In this document: piece by piece, positions 18,893-27,774 of the stretch
Layout: every line of letters begins with the position of its first letter
Position numbering within the stretch: position 1 is the first letter of the stretch
Assembly (NCBI GenBank): GCA_016463225.1
Contig: JAEMRT010000017.1
Location: forward strand, 1 to 64,000
Origin: Sphingopyxis sp.
GTDB lineage: Bacteria > Pseudomonadota > Alphaproteobacteria > Sphingomonadales > Sphingomonadaceae
Length of the DNA stretch: 64,000 nucleotides
Direction of reading: 5' to 3'
Program-made: the position numbers and the translations under genes
The notes under the pieces: generated by a model
What the model was told of the DNA's origin: nothing
What the model saw: only the letters and a program-made list of their open reading frames with translations
Databases searched by the model: none

Positions 18893-19510
18893 CTAACCCT
18901 TCTGCCGCTCCCGTGCCTGCACAAACCCATCACGCGCCACGCACCTAGCCAGCCACGCCTTCGTTGCCTCGCCCAGCACGTCGTCCGCCCCCAGCGTCGT
19001 TGCCAGAAACGCGGCATAGCCGATCGCAATATCAGCGATCGTGAACCGCCCCGCGACCAGCCATTCGCGCCCGTCGCTCAGCGCCGCTTCGATGCTTTTC
19101 GCGCGCCCGCCGAAGAAGGCTTTGTAATCGTCCACCGCCTGCGCCAGTCGCCGTGCGGGCGCTTCGACCCGCGTGTAGCGGATCATGATCGCGAGCGGGA
19201 AGGTCAGCGTCGCGTCGCTGCGGTGCAGCCAGTTGCGATAGTCCCAATAATCACTCTCGTCGCGGCGCACATCGAGCGGGGTGCCTTCGGCAATGCGTTC
19301 GCAGATCGCGGCGGATTCGGTCATCAGCCGCCCGTCCTCGACCCAGCCGGGGATCGTCATCAGCGGGTTTACGCTGCGATAATCGGGTTCGAACGCGCGC
19401 GGCGGGAATTTCAGGACGCGCAGGTCGACGTCGATCCCGGCCTCCCCGACCGCCCACAGGCAGCGCAGTGAGCGGGCGTCGGGGCAGTGGTACAATATGG
19501 GGCGCGTCAT
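18893..19510 (-). CDS. glutathione S-transferase family protein
   Basis: The 205-residue product has an N-terminal thioredoxin-like domain (PILYHCPDARSLRCLWAVGEAGIDVDLRVL, then LMTESAAICERIAE, the glutathione-contacting block) and a helical C-terminal domain with WLVAGRFTIADIAIGYAAFLA. The start ATG 19510 is preceded by aaggaggttgccgc, a strong ribosome site. The ORF track's 454-codon version is a read-through of another frame of the EamA gene. Its start overlaps the original stop of the broken EamA gene by 4 bp, so the two formed an operon. Confidence 0.88.
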   Translation of the reverse strand: MTRPILYHCPDARSLRCLWAVGEAGIDVDLRVLKFPPRAFEPDYRSVNPLMTIPGWVEDGRLMTESAAICERIAEGTPLDVRRDESDYWDYRNWLHRSDATLTFPLAIMIRYTRVEAPARRLAQAVDDYKAFFGGRAKSIEAALSDGREWLVAGRFTIADIAIGYAAFLATTLGADDVLGEATKAWLARCVARDGFVQARERQKG

Positions 19511-20445
19511 GCGGCAACCTCCTTCGGCCGGTTGATATGGCGGCGATGCTCGCGCCAGGCGATGAACAGGCCCGACGCGACGATCAGCGGCGCGCCAACC
19601 CATGTCGTGTCGGCGGGCAGGGTGCCAAAGAACCACCAGCCCGCCGCGATCGCCCACAGCAGGCTGGAATAATCCATCGGGATCACGACCTACACCGGCG
19701 CGAGGCGCAGCGCGCCGGTCAGCGACATTTGCGCGACTGCACCGAGGAAGCCGAGCGCGACGAGCAACAGCCACTCGTGGCCGTCGTGCGAGGTAAAAAC
19801 AAAGGGCAGGGCAATGCCCAGCGGCACCATCGACAGCAGGCTGAACCAGAAGACGATCGTCGCGGCATGTTCGGTGCGGCCGAGATCGCGGACGGCAATC
19901 GTGATCAGCGCGGTCATGATCGCGCCCGCCAGCGCGACGAGGGTACCGACGCCATGCGCGCCGTCGAAGCCGCCGGCAAAACTCGCGAACGGATCGAGCA
20001 CAACGAGTACGCCGACAAAACCGATGATGACCGCGCTCCACCGCTGCCATCCCGTCGCTTCGCCGAGCAGCAGCGCGGCAAAGATCACCGCAAAGATCGG
20101 CACCGACAGGCTGATTGTCGTCGCCTCGGCCATCGGCAGCAGGATCATTGCATCGAAATTGCAGGCCATGCCGGTCAACCCCATCAGCATCCGCCGCGAG
20201 TGCGCGCCGATGCGGTTGGTGCGGAGCGAGGCGAAGCCGCCGGTCGCCTTCACCCACATGAGCAGGAAGGGCAGGACGAGCGCTTGCCGCCAGAACAGGC
20301 TTTCGGCGATATGGATACCCGCGCGATCGACATATTTAACCACCACAAACATCAGCGACAGGCTGGCCATCGCCAGCAGCCGCAGTGCGATACCGCCGAG
20401 GATGTTCTGCGGCGCGGCGGTGGAAGGGGCGACGGCGGATGTCAT
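19507..20445 (-). pseudogene. EamA/DMT-family transporter interrupted by an in-frame amber codon
   Basis: The frame codes a ten-helix drug/metabolite transporter. Helices run from LAMASLSLMFVVVKYVDRAG, through EATTISLSVPIFAVIFAALLLGEATGW, to FLGAVAQMSLTGALRLAPV. A TAG at 19690-19692 then stops translation. Beyond it the same frame continues, without any shift, with VVIPMDYSSLLWAIAAGWWFFGTLPADTTW and APLIVASGLFIAWREHRR, the expected last two helices, and ends in a TGA overlapping the GST start. So a single base change has cut a 312-codon gene after codon 251. A suppressor or sequencing error is possible. I call it a pseudogene with the C-terminal helices lost. Confidence 0.82.
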
Positions 20446-20537
20446 GCGAAATTGCGCATATCAGGCCGCCCCGCGCGCGCAAGCCGTGATCCCTCTTGCT
20501 CCCGTCGGGCAATCGGGCTAGTGGCGCACTCCGGCCT

Positions 20538-20613
20538 AGGGGTATAGCTCAGTTGGTAGAGCATCGGTCTCCAAAACCGAGGGTCGTAGGTTCGAGTCCT
20601 ACTGCCCCTGCCA
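20538..20613 (+). tRNA. tRNA-Trp (CCA anticodon)
   Basis: The acceptor aggggta pairs with tgcccct, the D arm is gctc-agttggta-gagc, and the anticodon stem tcggt/accga holds the loop ctccaaa with anticodon CCA at 20571-20573. The T arm reads gtagg-ttcgagt-cctac, and a genomic CCA follows discriminator G. All stems pair normally. A decayed copy lies at 53195. Confidence 0.97.
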
Positions 20614-21191
20614 GGCCCGTCCCATAGCGTCTCAAGGCGTCCCGGCGCTTCCCGGAATGCATCAAGCACCACGCTTGGGAATCCCCCCTCAACAGCTAGG
20701 CTCAGTGCGTCTCATGGTGATCCCATGGATCATGCAGCTTCAGCCATTTGTGGGCAGGATTGCCGGTAGATTGGCAAGATCATCACACACCTGCCCACAA
20801 TTTTCGGGCGCTCTGATTTAGAATTTTGAATGTTTTGGAGAGGTTCAGATGGAACCGCGGTCAGCTGCCGTCGAAATCTTGGTTACGGGTTCGAACCCTG
20901 GCTGTCGGGGATTTCCTTTGCAAGACGGCTTTACGTCTGAAGTCTGACATTACGGCGGTAGTCGGTTTGTGCACTCAATGGGTACGGGGGCGGCGACCGC
21001 TTTGTGCACGATTTTGACCGCAAAGACTGACCGCCTGCGATCCCAAAGCGTCTGCGTAATTCAGACCGAAAAACCCGCACCCCCAAGATTGGACTGCGAA
21101 GCCGCTTGTGAAAGCCACTGGTCGGGCGTTAGGGGTGCTCCATGGTTCTGCGCACCGATCCCTCGCCGTCAATCGCCATGCGGGGCCGCGG
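20614..21191. other. about 580 bp without a recognised gene downstream of tRNA-Trp
   Basis: No supported coding sequence is visible; the listed ORFs here are short and of atypical composition. The stretch is lower in GC than the flanks, and has a T-arm-like string gggttcgaaccc near 20888, which may be a fragment of an unrelated tRNA. No integrase or secE homologue follows the tRNA. Confidence 0.4.
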
Positions 21192-22190
21192 GTGAGTAAG
21201 GACAAGCTTGGCGACGGCGCGCGGCCGACCATGGCCGACGTCGCTCGTGAACTGGGCGTTGCTAAAATCACGGTTTCGCGCGCGCTGTCGAACCATTCGA
21301 CGGTTAAAGAAAGCACACGCGCGCTGATCCGCGAGACCGCCGAGCGCATGGGCTACCGGCTCAATGTTTCGGCGCGCAACCTGCGGCAGCAGCGCACGCG
21401 GACGATCGCGGTGGTCATCGAAATGACGCCGTCGCACGAACGCCTGATGAGCGAGCCTTATCCCTTGCTGTTGCTCGGCGGCATCCTGCAGGAACTGACC
21501 GCAGCGGGGCAGAATATGGTGCTGACCACCATAGACCTGTTTTCCGAAGCCCCCCCCTCGGCAGACGGCGTGATCCTGCTGGGGCAAGGGGTGCACGACG
21601 ATGCCGCGGCGGTGATCGAGGCGACGGGGCTGCCTTATGTGGTCTGGGGCGCCGAGCACGGGCCGCCCGAACGTATCGTCGTCGGCAGCGACAATCGCGC
21701 AGGGGGCCGGCTCGCGGCCGAATATCTGCTCGGGCGTGGACGGCGGCGGCTTCTGTTCCTGGGCGATGCGGGGCACGGCGAGGCCGAGGATCGGCTGACC
21801 GGCTTTCGCGCCGGGCTCGCCGGGTCGGACGCCGCCATTGTCGCCAATATTCCCTGCGCCTTCACCGTCGCCGCGGGGCGCGAGGCGGTGGCGCCGTTGA
21901 TCGACGGCAAGGCGCCGGGCTTTGATGGCATTTTTGCGAGCAGCGACGCGATCGCGATGGGGGCGATCGAGGCGCTGCGCGCGCAGGGGCATGATGTCCC
22001 CGGAGCGGTATCGGTCGTCGGTTTCGACGATTCGCCGGGGGCGGGGCTGTTTTCGCCGCCGCTGACCAGCATCCGCCAGGATTGGGGGATCGGCGGTGAG
22101 TTGCTGGCGCAGAAAGTGCTCGACCTCGTTGCTGGAAAAGCCGTGGATTCGTGGGCGATGCCGGTGGAATTGATCATCCGCGAGAGTTAG
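21192..22190 (+). CDS. LacI-family transcriptional regulator of the GH65 locus
   Basis: The product of about 332 residues has an N-terminal LacI helix-turn-helix (TMADVARELGVAKITVSRALSNHSTVKESTRALIRETAERMGYRLN). A periplasmic-binding-protein-like sensor domain follows (IVVGSDNRAGGRLAAEYLLGRGRRRLLFLGD, GFDGIFASSDAIAMGAIEAL, VVGFDDSPGAGLFSPPLTSIRQD). GTG 21192 is my preferred start; the ATG at 21108 adds 28 residues that do not resemble the family. It precedes the GH65 fusion in the same direction, with paired operator-like palindromes between them, so it most likely represses that gene and answers to a sugar. Confidence 0.88.
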   Translation: MSKDKLGDGARPTMADVARELGVAKITVSRALSNHSTVKESTRALIRETAERMGYRLNVSARNLRQQRTRTIAVVIEMTPSHERLMSEPYPLLLLGGILQELTAAGQNMVLTTIDLFSEAPPSADGVILLGQGVHDDAAAVIEATGLPYVVWGAEHGPPERIVVGSDNRAGGRLAAEYLLGRGRRRLLFLGDAGHGEAEDRLTGFRAGLAGSDAAIVANIPCAFTVAAGREAVAPLIDGKAPGFDGIFASSDAIAMGAIEALRAQGHDVPGAVSVVGFDDSPGAGLFSPPLTSIRQDWGIGGELLAQKVLDLVAGKAVDSWAMPVELIIRES

Positions 22191-22232
22191 CCGGAAGTTG
22201 GCGAAGGTGCCGCGTGGCGCGCCGCGAAATGC

Positions 22233-22268
22233 AAAATGGTATCGATACCTTGACATCGATACCATTTT
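22233..22268 (+). promoter_or_regulatory. paired LacI-type operators around a TTGACA box
   Basis: aaaatggtatcgat at 22233-22246 and its exact reverse complement atcgataccatttt at 22255-22268 form a 14-bp inverted repeat with an 8-bp spacer. The left half is also part of a perfect 12-bp palindrome ggtatcgatacc (22238-22249), and the right half repeats it with two mismatches. TTGACA at 22250-22255 lies between them as a candidate -35 box, though no good -10 is evident. This is the typical geometry for a LacI-family repressor upstream of its target. Confidence 0.8.
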
Positions 22269-22325
22269 ACGGGAAACCACATTTCAGAGCAGGGGCCGAG
22301 CAGCCCGTGCCGGGATGAGGATGCG

Positions 22326-25300
22326 GTGGCGATTTTCGAACAGACCCCAGACGTACGACCGTCGGTGCAGCCTGGCGCCGGAGCGCCGCCGTCGGCGACG
22401 GGCGACGCCGGGACGATGCAACTGGTCCGGCGCGGTGCCGATGCGACCGGGGCGCAGGCGGCGGCGCTGTTCGCACTGGCGAACGGGCTGGTCGGCGTCG
22501 AAGGGGTGGTCGACGAACTGGCGTCGGCACCGGCCGCCTATCTGCCCGAGGCCTATGTCCGCCGCCCGATCGATTATCACGAGAGTTTCCCGGGCTATGC
22601 GACCGCGACCGATACGCGGATTGCATGCCCCAGCCCGGTGCTGCTGCGCCTGTCGATCGACGGCGCGCCGGTCGATTTTGCCGCCGCCGAAGTTGTCGAC
22701 ACTGAAACGACGCTCGATCTTGCCAGTGGCGCGCTGCGCCGCGTGACGCGCTGGCGGCTGGCCGGGGGACGCAGCCTGGAGATTGCCGTCGAACGCATCG
22801 TACCACTGGCGGGTGCGGCCTGCGTCGCGTCGCGCATCCGCATCCGGCCGCTCGATTTCGGCGGTGCCGTCGCGGCGACGCTGACCTATGGCGCCGACAG
22901 CGCCGCCCCGGCCGGCGCCGAAGCCGATGACCCGCGCATTTCGGCGCGGCTGCGGCCGGCGTGGACGATCCTTTCCCCCCTGCCGGGCGACCCGCCGTCG
23001 GTCAGCCGGTTCGCGCAGGACGCCGTCGAGCTCGCCTATGCCCAGCATGTAACCTGCCCCGCCGCGCCGGTCGTCGCGGTCCACGCAGGGCATGTCGTGC
23101 AAAGCGAGCTGGTCGCCGGCGGCGTCCTGACGATCGACCGGGTGGTCGCGCTGGCCGCAGCCCGGGACCGCCCGGTCGATCTGACCGCGCTGGAAGGTGC
23201 GGCGACGAGCTTCGATGCCATCGCCGACGTCCAGCGCGCGGCAGTGGAGCAGCTTTGGGACAATGCCGCACTGGCGATCGCCGGCGACGACGCTCTCGCC
23301 GCGGCGCTGCGGTTCAACCTGTTCCAGCTCCACCAGTCGGCGAGCCGCGATCCGAACCACAGCATCGGCGCCAAGGGGCTGACCGGCGAAGGGTATGAAG
23401 GCCATTATTTCTGGGACGCCGAAACCTTCATGCTGCCGGTGCTGGCGTTGCAGGCGCCCGCCAGGGCGCGCACCCTGCTGGCTTATCGCATCGGCAAGCT
23501 CGATCGCGCGCGGGCGCACGCCAGGGCGCTCGGCCATGTGCGCGGCGCGCTCTATCCGTGGCGGACGATCGGCGGCGACGAATGTTCGTCGCACTATCCG
23601 ACGGGGTCGGCGCAATATCATATCAATGGCGACATCGCCTATGCGCTGGCGCTGTATGTCGGGGCGTCGGGCGACGATGATTTTCGTGGCCAAGCGGCGC
23701 CGATGCTGTTTGACACCGCGCGCATCTGGATGGAGATCGGCGCTTTTGATCCGCGGCGCGGCGGTGCCTTTTGTATCCATGGGGTAACCGGACCCGACGA
23801 ATATTCGGCGCTGGTCGACAATGATTTTTATACCAACGCGATCGCCCGCCGCCATCTGGCCTATGCCGCCGACACCGCGGACTGGCTGCGCAGCGGCGGG
23901 GATGGCCGGTCGGCCGCAGCCGATGTCGACGACGCCGAAGTCGCCGGATGGCGCCGCGCGGCGGCCGCGATGTGGCTGCCGGTCGATGCCGAGCTGGGCG
24001 TCAATCCGCAGGATGATGTCTTTCTTGGCCGCCCCAAACTGCCGGCGCTGGCGCCCGGCGATCGCCATGGGCCCCTGCTGATGCGCTATCACCCGATGAT
24101 CCTGTTCCGCCATCAGGTCGCGAAACAGGGCAATGTCGTTCAGGCGATGGCGATGGACCTGACCGCGATGCCGCTGGCGCGGCAGCGGCGCAATTTCGAC
24201 TATTATTCCCGGGTCACCACGCATGATTCGACGCTGTCGTCGGTGTCGTTCGCGATTGCGGCGGCGCGGCTGGGCGATGAGGCGGCGGCGCTCGCTTTCC
24301 TGCGCGAATGCGCCTTTGTCGATCTGGAGGATCGCCACGGCAACACTTCGCACGGGCTGCACATGGCGGCGCTCGCGGGGAGCTGGCTGGTGCTGGCGCA
24401 GGGCTGGGGCGGACTGCGGCTCGATGGCGCCGCGCCGTCATTCCGGCCGCAGCTTCCCGCCGCATGGACCGGCTATCATTTTCGCCTGCAATGGCGTGGC
24501 AGCGTGATCGAACTCGCCGTCGATGGCGCCGGCTGCACCTATCGCCTGCTGGCGGGCGCCCCGATCGACATCCTCGACCATGGCCGCCCGCTTTGCGTCG
24601 GGAGCGATCCGGTCACCATGACGCGCCCGGCGCTGAAGGGTGTGATCTTCGACCTCGACGGGGTGCTGACCGACACCGCCGAGGATCATTATCAGGCGTG
24701 GCAGGCGCTCGCCGACCGCCACGGCTTTGCGTTCGATCGCGCGGCGAACGATGCCCTGAAAGGCGTCGACCGGGCCGGGTCGCTGCGGCTGATCCTGGGG
24801 CAGGCCGCGACCGATGTCGCGCCCGCTGCGTTCGACGCGATGCTGGCCGAAAAGAACGCGGCGTATCGCGCGCGACTGGCCGATTATTCGCCCACCAATC
24901 TGTTTGCCGGGGTGACCGGGCTGTTCGATGCGCTGCGCGCCGCCGGACTGAAGATCGGGCTGGCATCGGCGAGCCGCAACGCGGGCGATGTCGTGCGCCT
25001 GCTCGGCATTGCCGACCAGTTCGATTTCATCGCGGACGCGGGGGCGGTGCCCAACGCCAAGCCGGCGCCCGACATTTTCCTGGCCTGTGCCGCCGGCATG
25101 GGCCTGTCGCCGGGCGATTGTATTGGCGTCGAAGACGCGCGCGCCGGAATTGCGGCCATCCATGCGGCGGGCATGGTGGCCATTGGCATCGGGTCAGAAG
25201 AGGCGCTGCCCGATGCCGACCTGAACGTTCCCGCCATCGGCGATCTTTCGCTCGGCCAGATCCTGTCGACAGAACGGGCAGCGGCAGGGCGGGGAAGCCG

Positions 25301-25340
25301 GTCAACCAGAACAGGTAAAGTGGAGGATATGCCATGTTGA
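22326..25340 (+). CDS. GH65 disaccharide phosphorylase fused to beta-phosphoglucomutase
   Basis: One 1004-residue frame joins two enzymes. Residues 1 to about 760 are a GH65 inverting phosphorylase: N-terminal beta-sandwich, an (alpha/alpha)6 barrel with HYFWDAETFMLPVL, the acid motif GVTGPDEYSALVDNDFYTN (Glu492) and KQGNVVQAMAMDLT. Residues from about 765 are a HAD-superfamily beta-phosphoglucomutase with FDLDGVLTDTAEDHYQAWQAL, GLASASRNAGDVV and GVEDARAGIAAIHAAGM. The first would release beta-glucose-1-phosphate from an alpha-linked disaccharide (maltose, trehalose, kojibiose or nigerose), and the second converts it to glucose-6-phosphate. It starts at GTG after gagg, and overlaps the receptor gene by 7 bp. 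Confidence 0.93.
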   Translation: MAIFEQTPDVRPSVQPGAGAPPSATGDAGTMQLVRRGADATGAQAAALFALANGLVGVEGVVDELASAPAAYLPEAYVRRPIDYHESFPGYATATDTRIACPSPVLLRLSIDGAPVDFAAAEVVDTETTLDLASGALRRVTRWRLAGGRSLEIAVERIVPLAGAACVASRIRIRPLDFGGAVAATLTYGADSAAPAGAEADDPRISARLRPAWTILSPLPGDPPSVSRFAQDAVELAYAQHVTCPAAPVVAVHAGHVVQSELVAGGVLTIDRVVALAAARDRPVDLTALEGAATSFDAIADVQRAAVEQLWDNAALAIAGDDALAAALRFNLFQLHQSASRDPNHSIGAKGLTGEGYEGHYFWDAETFMLPVLALQAPARARTLLAYRIGKLDRARAHARALGHVRGALYPWRTIGGDECSSHYPTGSAQYHINGDIAYALALYVGASGDDDFRGQAAPMLFDTARIWMEIGAFDPRRGGAFCIHGVTGPDEYSALVDNDFYTNAIARRHLAYAADTADWLRSGGDGRSAAADVDDAEVAGWRRAAAAMWLPVDAELGVNPQDDVFLGRPKLPALAPGDRHGPLLMRYHPMILFRHQVAKQGNVVQAMAMDLTAMPLARQRRNFDYYSRVTTHDSTLSSVSFAIAAARLGDEAAALAFLRECAFVDLEDRHGNTSHGLHMAALAGSWLVLAQGWGGLRLDGAAPSFRPQLPAAWTGYHFRLQWRGSVIELAVDGAGCTYRLLAGAPIDILDHGRPLCVGSDPVTMTRPALKGVIFDLDGVLTDTAEDHYQAWQALADRHGFAFDRAANDALKGVDRAGSLRLILGQAATDVAPAAFDAMLAEKNAAYRARLADYSPTNLFAGVTGLFDALRAAGLKIGLASASRNAGDVVRLLGIADQFDFIADAGAVPNAKPAPDIFLACAAGMGLSPGDCIGVEDARAGIAAIHAAGMVAIGIGSEEALPDADLNVPAIGDLSLGQILSTERAAAGRGSRSTRTGKVEDMPC

Positions 25341-27700
25341 AGAGGACTTATCTGCTGTCGTCGATCGCGCTGCTGGCGCTGCCGACCGCGGCTTTCGCCC
25401 AGGAAACGCCTCAGCCCGACGACACGGCGGCGGCCAATGAGGAAATCATCGTCACCGGCACCGCCGGCGGCGGTATCAACCGCCAGGACGCGGCGTTCGC
25501 GATTACCAGCATCAATGCCGACGCGATCGATCGCGCGGCGCCGAACAGCACCGCCGACCTGTTCAAGGTCATCCCGGGTGTGTCGGCCGAAAGTTCGGGC
25601 GGCCAGAATGGCGCCAATATCTTCGTGCGCGGCTATCCGTCGGGCGGCGACGCCGAATTTGTCACCCTGACCGTACAGGGGGTGCCCTTTTTCTCGCCGC
25701 CGACGCTGTCGTTCCTCGAGAATACCCAGCTGATCCGCATCGACGAGACGATCGAGCGGGTCGAGGCGGTCCGCGGCGGCACCGGCGCGCTGTTCGGCAA
25801 CGGCCAGCCGGGCCTGACCGTCAACTTTGTCCAGAAGGAAGGCGGTCGCGATTTCGAGGGAGTGGTGAAGGCCAGCGTCACCGATTATGGCGACCTGCGC
25901 GGCGACATGCTGCTGTCGGGGCCGCTCGGCGAGAATACCAGCTTCATGGTCGGCGGCTATTATGCCAGCGGCAATGGCATCCGCGACCCGCGCTTCACGG
26001 CCGAAAAGGGCGGTCAGATCACCGGCAACATCCGCCACGACCTGGGCAAGGGTTCGATCCTCGTCTTTGCGCGCTACCTCAACGATCGCGGCCAGTGGTT
26101 GCTGCCGATCCCGGTGATCCGCGACGGCGACAAGGTCCGCCAGTTCGGCAACATCGACCTTGGCTCGGGCGTGCTCGCCGGCCCCGAAACGCGGCTGAGC
26201 ACCCTGCCCGACGGGACGCGCGCCAATCTGGCCGACGGCCGCGGCGCCAAGCTGATCAACCTTGGCACCAATTTCGACTATGAGGTCGGCGACGGGCTGC
26301 AGCTGCGCTACCGCGCGAGCTATCTGAAGGGCGACGCCGACACGACCGGGCTGGTGCCCGCGAGCACCGCGACGACCGCCAATGCCTATGCCACCTCGCT
26401 GGGCAGCACGATCGGTAGCCTGACCTATGTCAATGGCGGGCAGGCGGTCGCAGGAACGCAGCAGGTCATCCGCGCCGGCACGTGGATCGTTCGCAAGCAG
26501 ATCGAGAATTTCACCAACGATCTGGCGGTCGAATGGGAAAGCGGCAGCAACAAGCTGACCGTCGGCGCCTATTTTGCCGATTTTTCATCGAACGATCAGT
26601 GGAATCTGGGCAATGTCCATCTGCTGACCGCCGAGAATAACGGGCGATTGTTGAATCTGACGCTGGCGAACGGCCAGATCGCGACCGACCGCGGTTTCAC
26701 CCAGGGGTCATTCTTCAACGTCAACGCCGCCTATGACGGCCGCGAATATGCCTTTTATGCGACCGACGAGTATCAGATCACGCCGGAATTGCGGTTCGAC
26801 GCCGGGGTGCGCTACCAGAATTACAAGGCGACCGGGACGCTCGAGAACAACAATTTCGGGGTCGATACCGACAGCAATCCGAACACGCTGTACAATAATG
26901 GCACCGCGGTGCTGAACGGCACCTTCCGCAACATCGCGTATAAAAAGGGTGCCTGGTCGTGGACGGCGGGATTGAACTACGACATCTCGTCGTCGGTCGG
27001 CGCCTATGTCCGCTATAACCGCGGCAACACCAACCCCTTCTTCGACAATCTGCGCGACGGGATTTTCGTGTCGCCGCGGGTCGACAATTTCGAGGGCGGG
27101 TTGAAAGTCCGCACCGATCCGGTGTCGCTCTATGCCACCTTGTTCCACACCCGGTTCACCGGGCTGGTGACGACGGTGATCCAGAATGGCGCGCCGGTCG
27201 CCGACATTGGCGGCGCGCGCAGCACCGGGGTCGAGCTGGAAGGCCAGATCCGCCCGGTCGACAACTTCACCATCGCCTTTTCGGGAACCTGGCTGAACGC
27301 CAAATACCGCGATTTCTTTGCCGGCGGCGGCACGATCGATCTCAGCGGCAATCGCGTCCAGCGCCAGCCCAAGTGGCAATGGCGGGTGACGCCGTCCTAT
27401 GACATCGAATTTGGCGGCGGCAGCAAGGTCTCGCTCTATTCGACCTTCAGCTATGTCGGGGACCGGTTCTCCGACACTGCGAACACCCAGTCGCTGCCGC
27501 ATTATTTCAAGCTCGACGCCGGGGTCAGTTTCGACGTCAACGACGCGCTGCAATTCGCGGTGACCGCCGACAATCTGACCGACAAGGCCGGACTGACCGA
27601 GGGCGATCCGCGCACGCTGGGGCAGGCCGGCGGGCAGGTGGTCAATGCGCGGCCGATCCTGGGCCGGTCGTTCCGGTTCAGCGCCGCCTATAAATTCTAG
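25334..27700 (+). CDS. TonB-dependent receptor, probably for the GH65 sugar
   Basis: The 788-residue outer-membrane protein has a signal peptide ending AAFAQE, a TonB box region EEIIVTGT, the plug domain (FKVIPGVSAESSGGQNGANIFVRGYPSGG, IERVEAVRGGTGALFGNGQPG) and a 22-strand barrel ending in the aromatic RSFRFSAAYKF. The start is preceded by gtggaggat. It follows the GH65 fusion with a 7-bp overlap and precedes an MFS permease, so uptake of an oligosaccharide is the best guess. Confidence 0.92.
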   Translation: MLKRTYLLSSIALLALPTAAFAQETPQPDDTAAANEEIIVTGTAGGGINRQDAAFAITSINADAIDRAAPNSTADLFKVIPGVSAESSGGQNGANIFVRGYPSGGDAEFVTLTVQGVPFFSPPTLSFLENTQLIRIDETIERVEAVRGGTGALFGNGQPGLTVNFVQKEGGRDFEGVVKASVTDYGDLRGDMLLSGPLGENTSFMVGGYYASGNGIRDPRFTAEKGGQITGNIRHDLGKGSILVFARYLNDRGQWLLPIPVIRDGDKVRQFGNIDLGSGVLAGPETRLSTLPDGTRANLADGRGAKLINLGTNFDYEVGDGLQLRYRASYLKGDADTTGLVPASTATTANAYATSLGSTIGSLTYVNGGQAVAGTQQVIRAGTWIVRKQIENFTNDLAVEWESGSNKLTVGAYFADFSSNDQWNLGNVHLLTAENNGRLLNLTLANGQIATDRGFTQGSFFNVNAAYDGREYAFYATDEYQITPELRFDAGVRYQNYKATGTLENNNFGVDTDSNPNTLYNNGTAVLNGTFRNIAYKKGAWSWTAGLNYDISSSVGAYVRYNRGNTNPFFDNLRDGIFVSPRVDNFEGGLKVRTDPVSLYATLFHTRFTGLVTTVIQNGAPVADIGGARSTGVELEGQIRPVDNFTIAFSGTWLNAKYRDFFAGGGTIDLSGNRVQRQPKWQWRVTPSYDIEFGGGSKVSLYSTFSYVGDRFSDTANTQSLPHYFKLDAGVSFDVNDALQFAVTADNLTDKAGLTEGDPRTLGQAGGQVVNARPILGRSFRFSAAYKF

Positions 27701-27720
27701 AGGATCCATCCCCCCCTTGG

Positions 27721-27757
27721 GTGGTCGCGGCCTCTTCGCGGCCACCCCTTCTTTTTT
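27721..27757 (+). terminator. rho-independent terminator-like hairpin between receptor and MFS gene
   Basis: gtggtcgcg and cgcggccac form a 9-bp stem (one G-U) with a 7-base loop, followed by cccttcttttttct. It lies after the receptor stop and before the MFS ribosome site, so it may reduce read-through into the permease. Confidence 0.7.
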
Positions 27758-27774
27758 CTGCTAAGGACAAGGTC

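Noticed and set aside
18893-20257. 454-codon - strand ORF reading through the EamA and GST genes
   Set aside because: Only the last 206 codons look like a protein (GST). The upstream part is the EamA gene in another frame.
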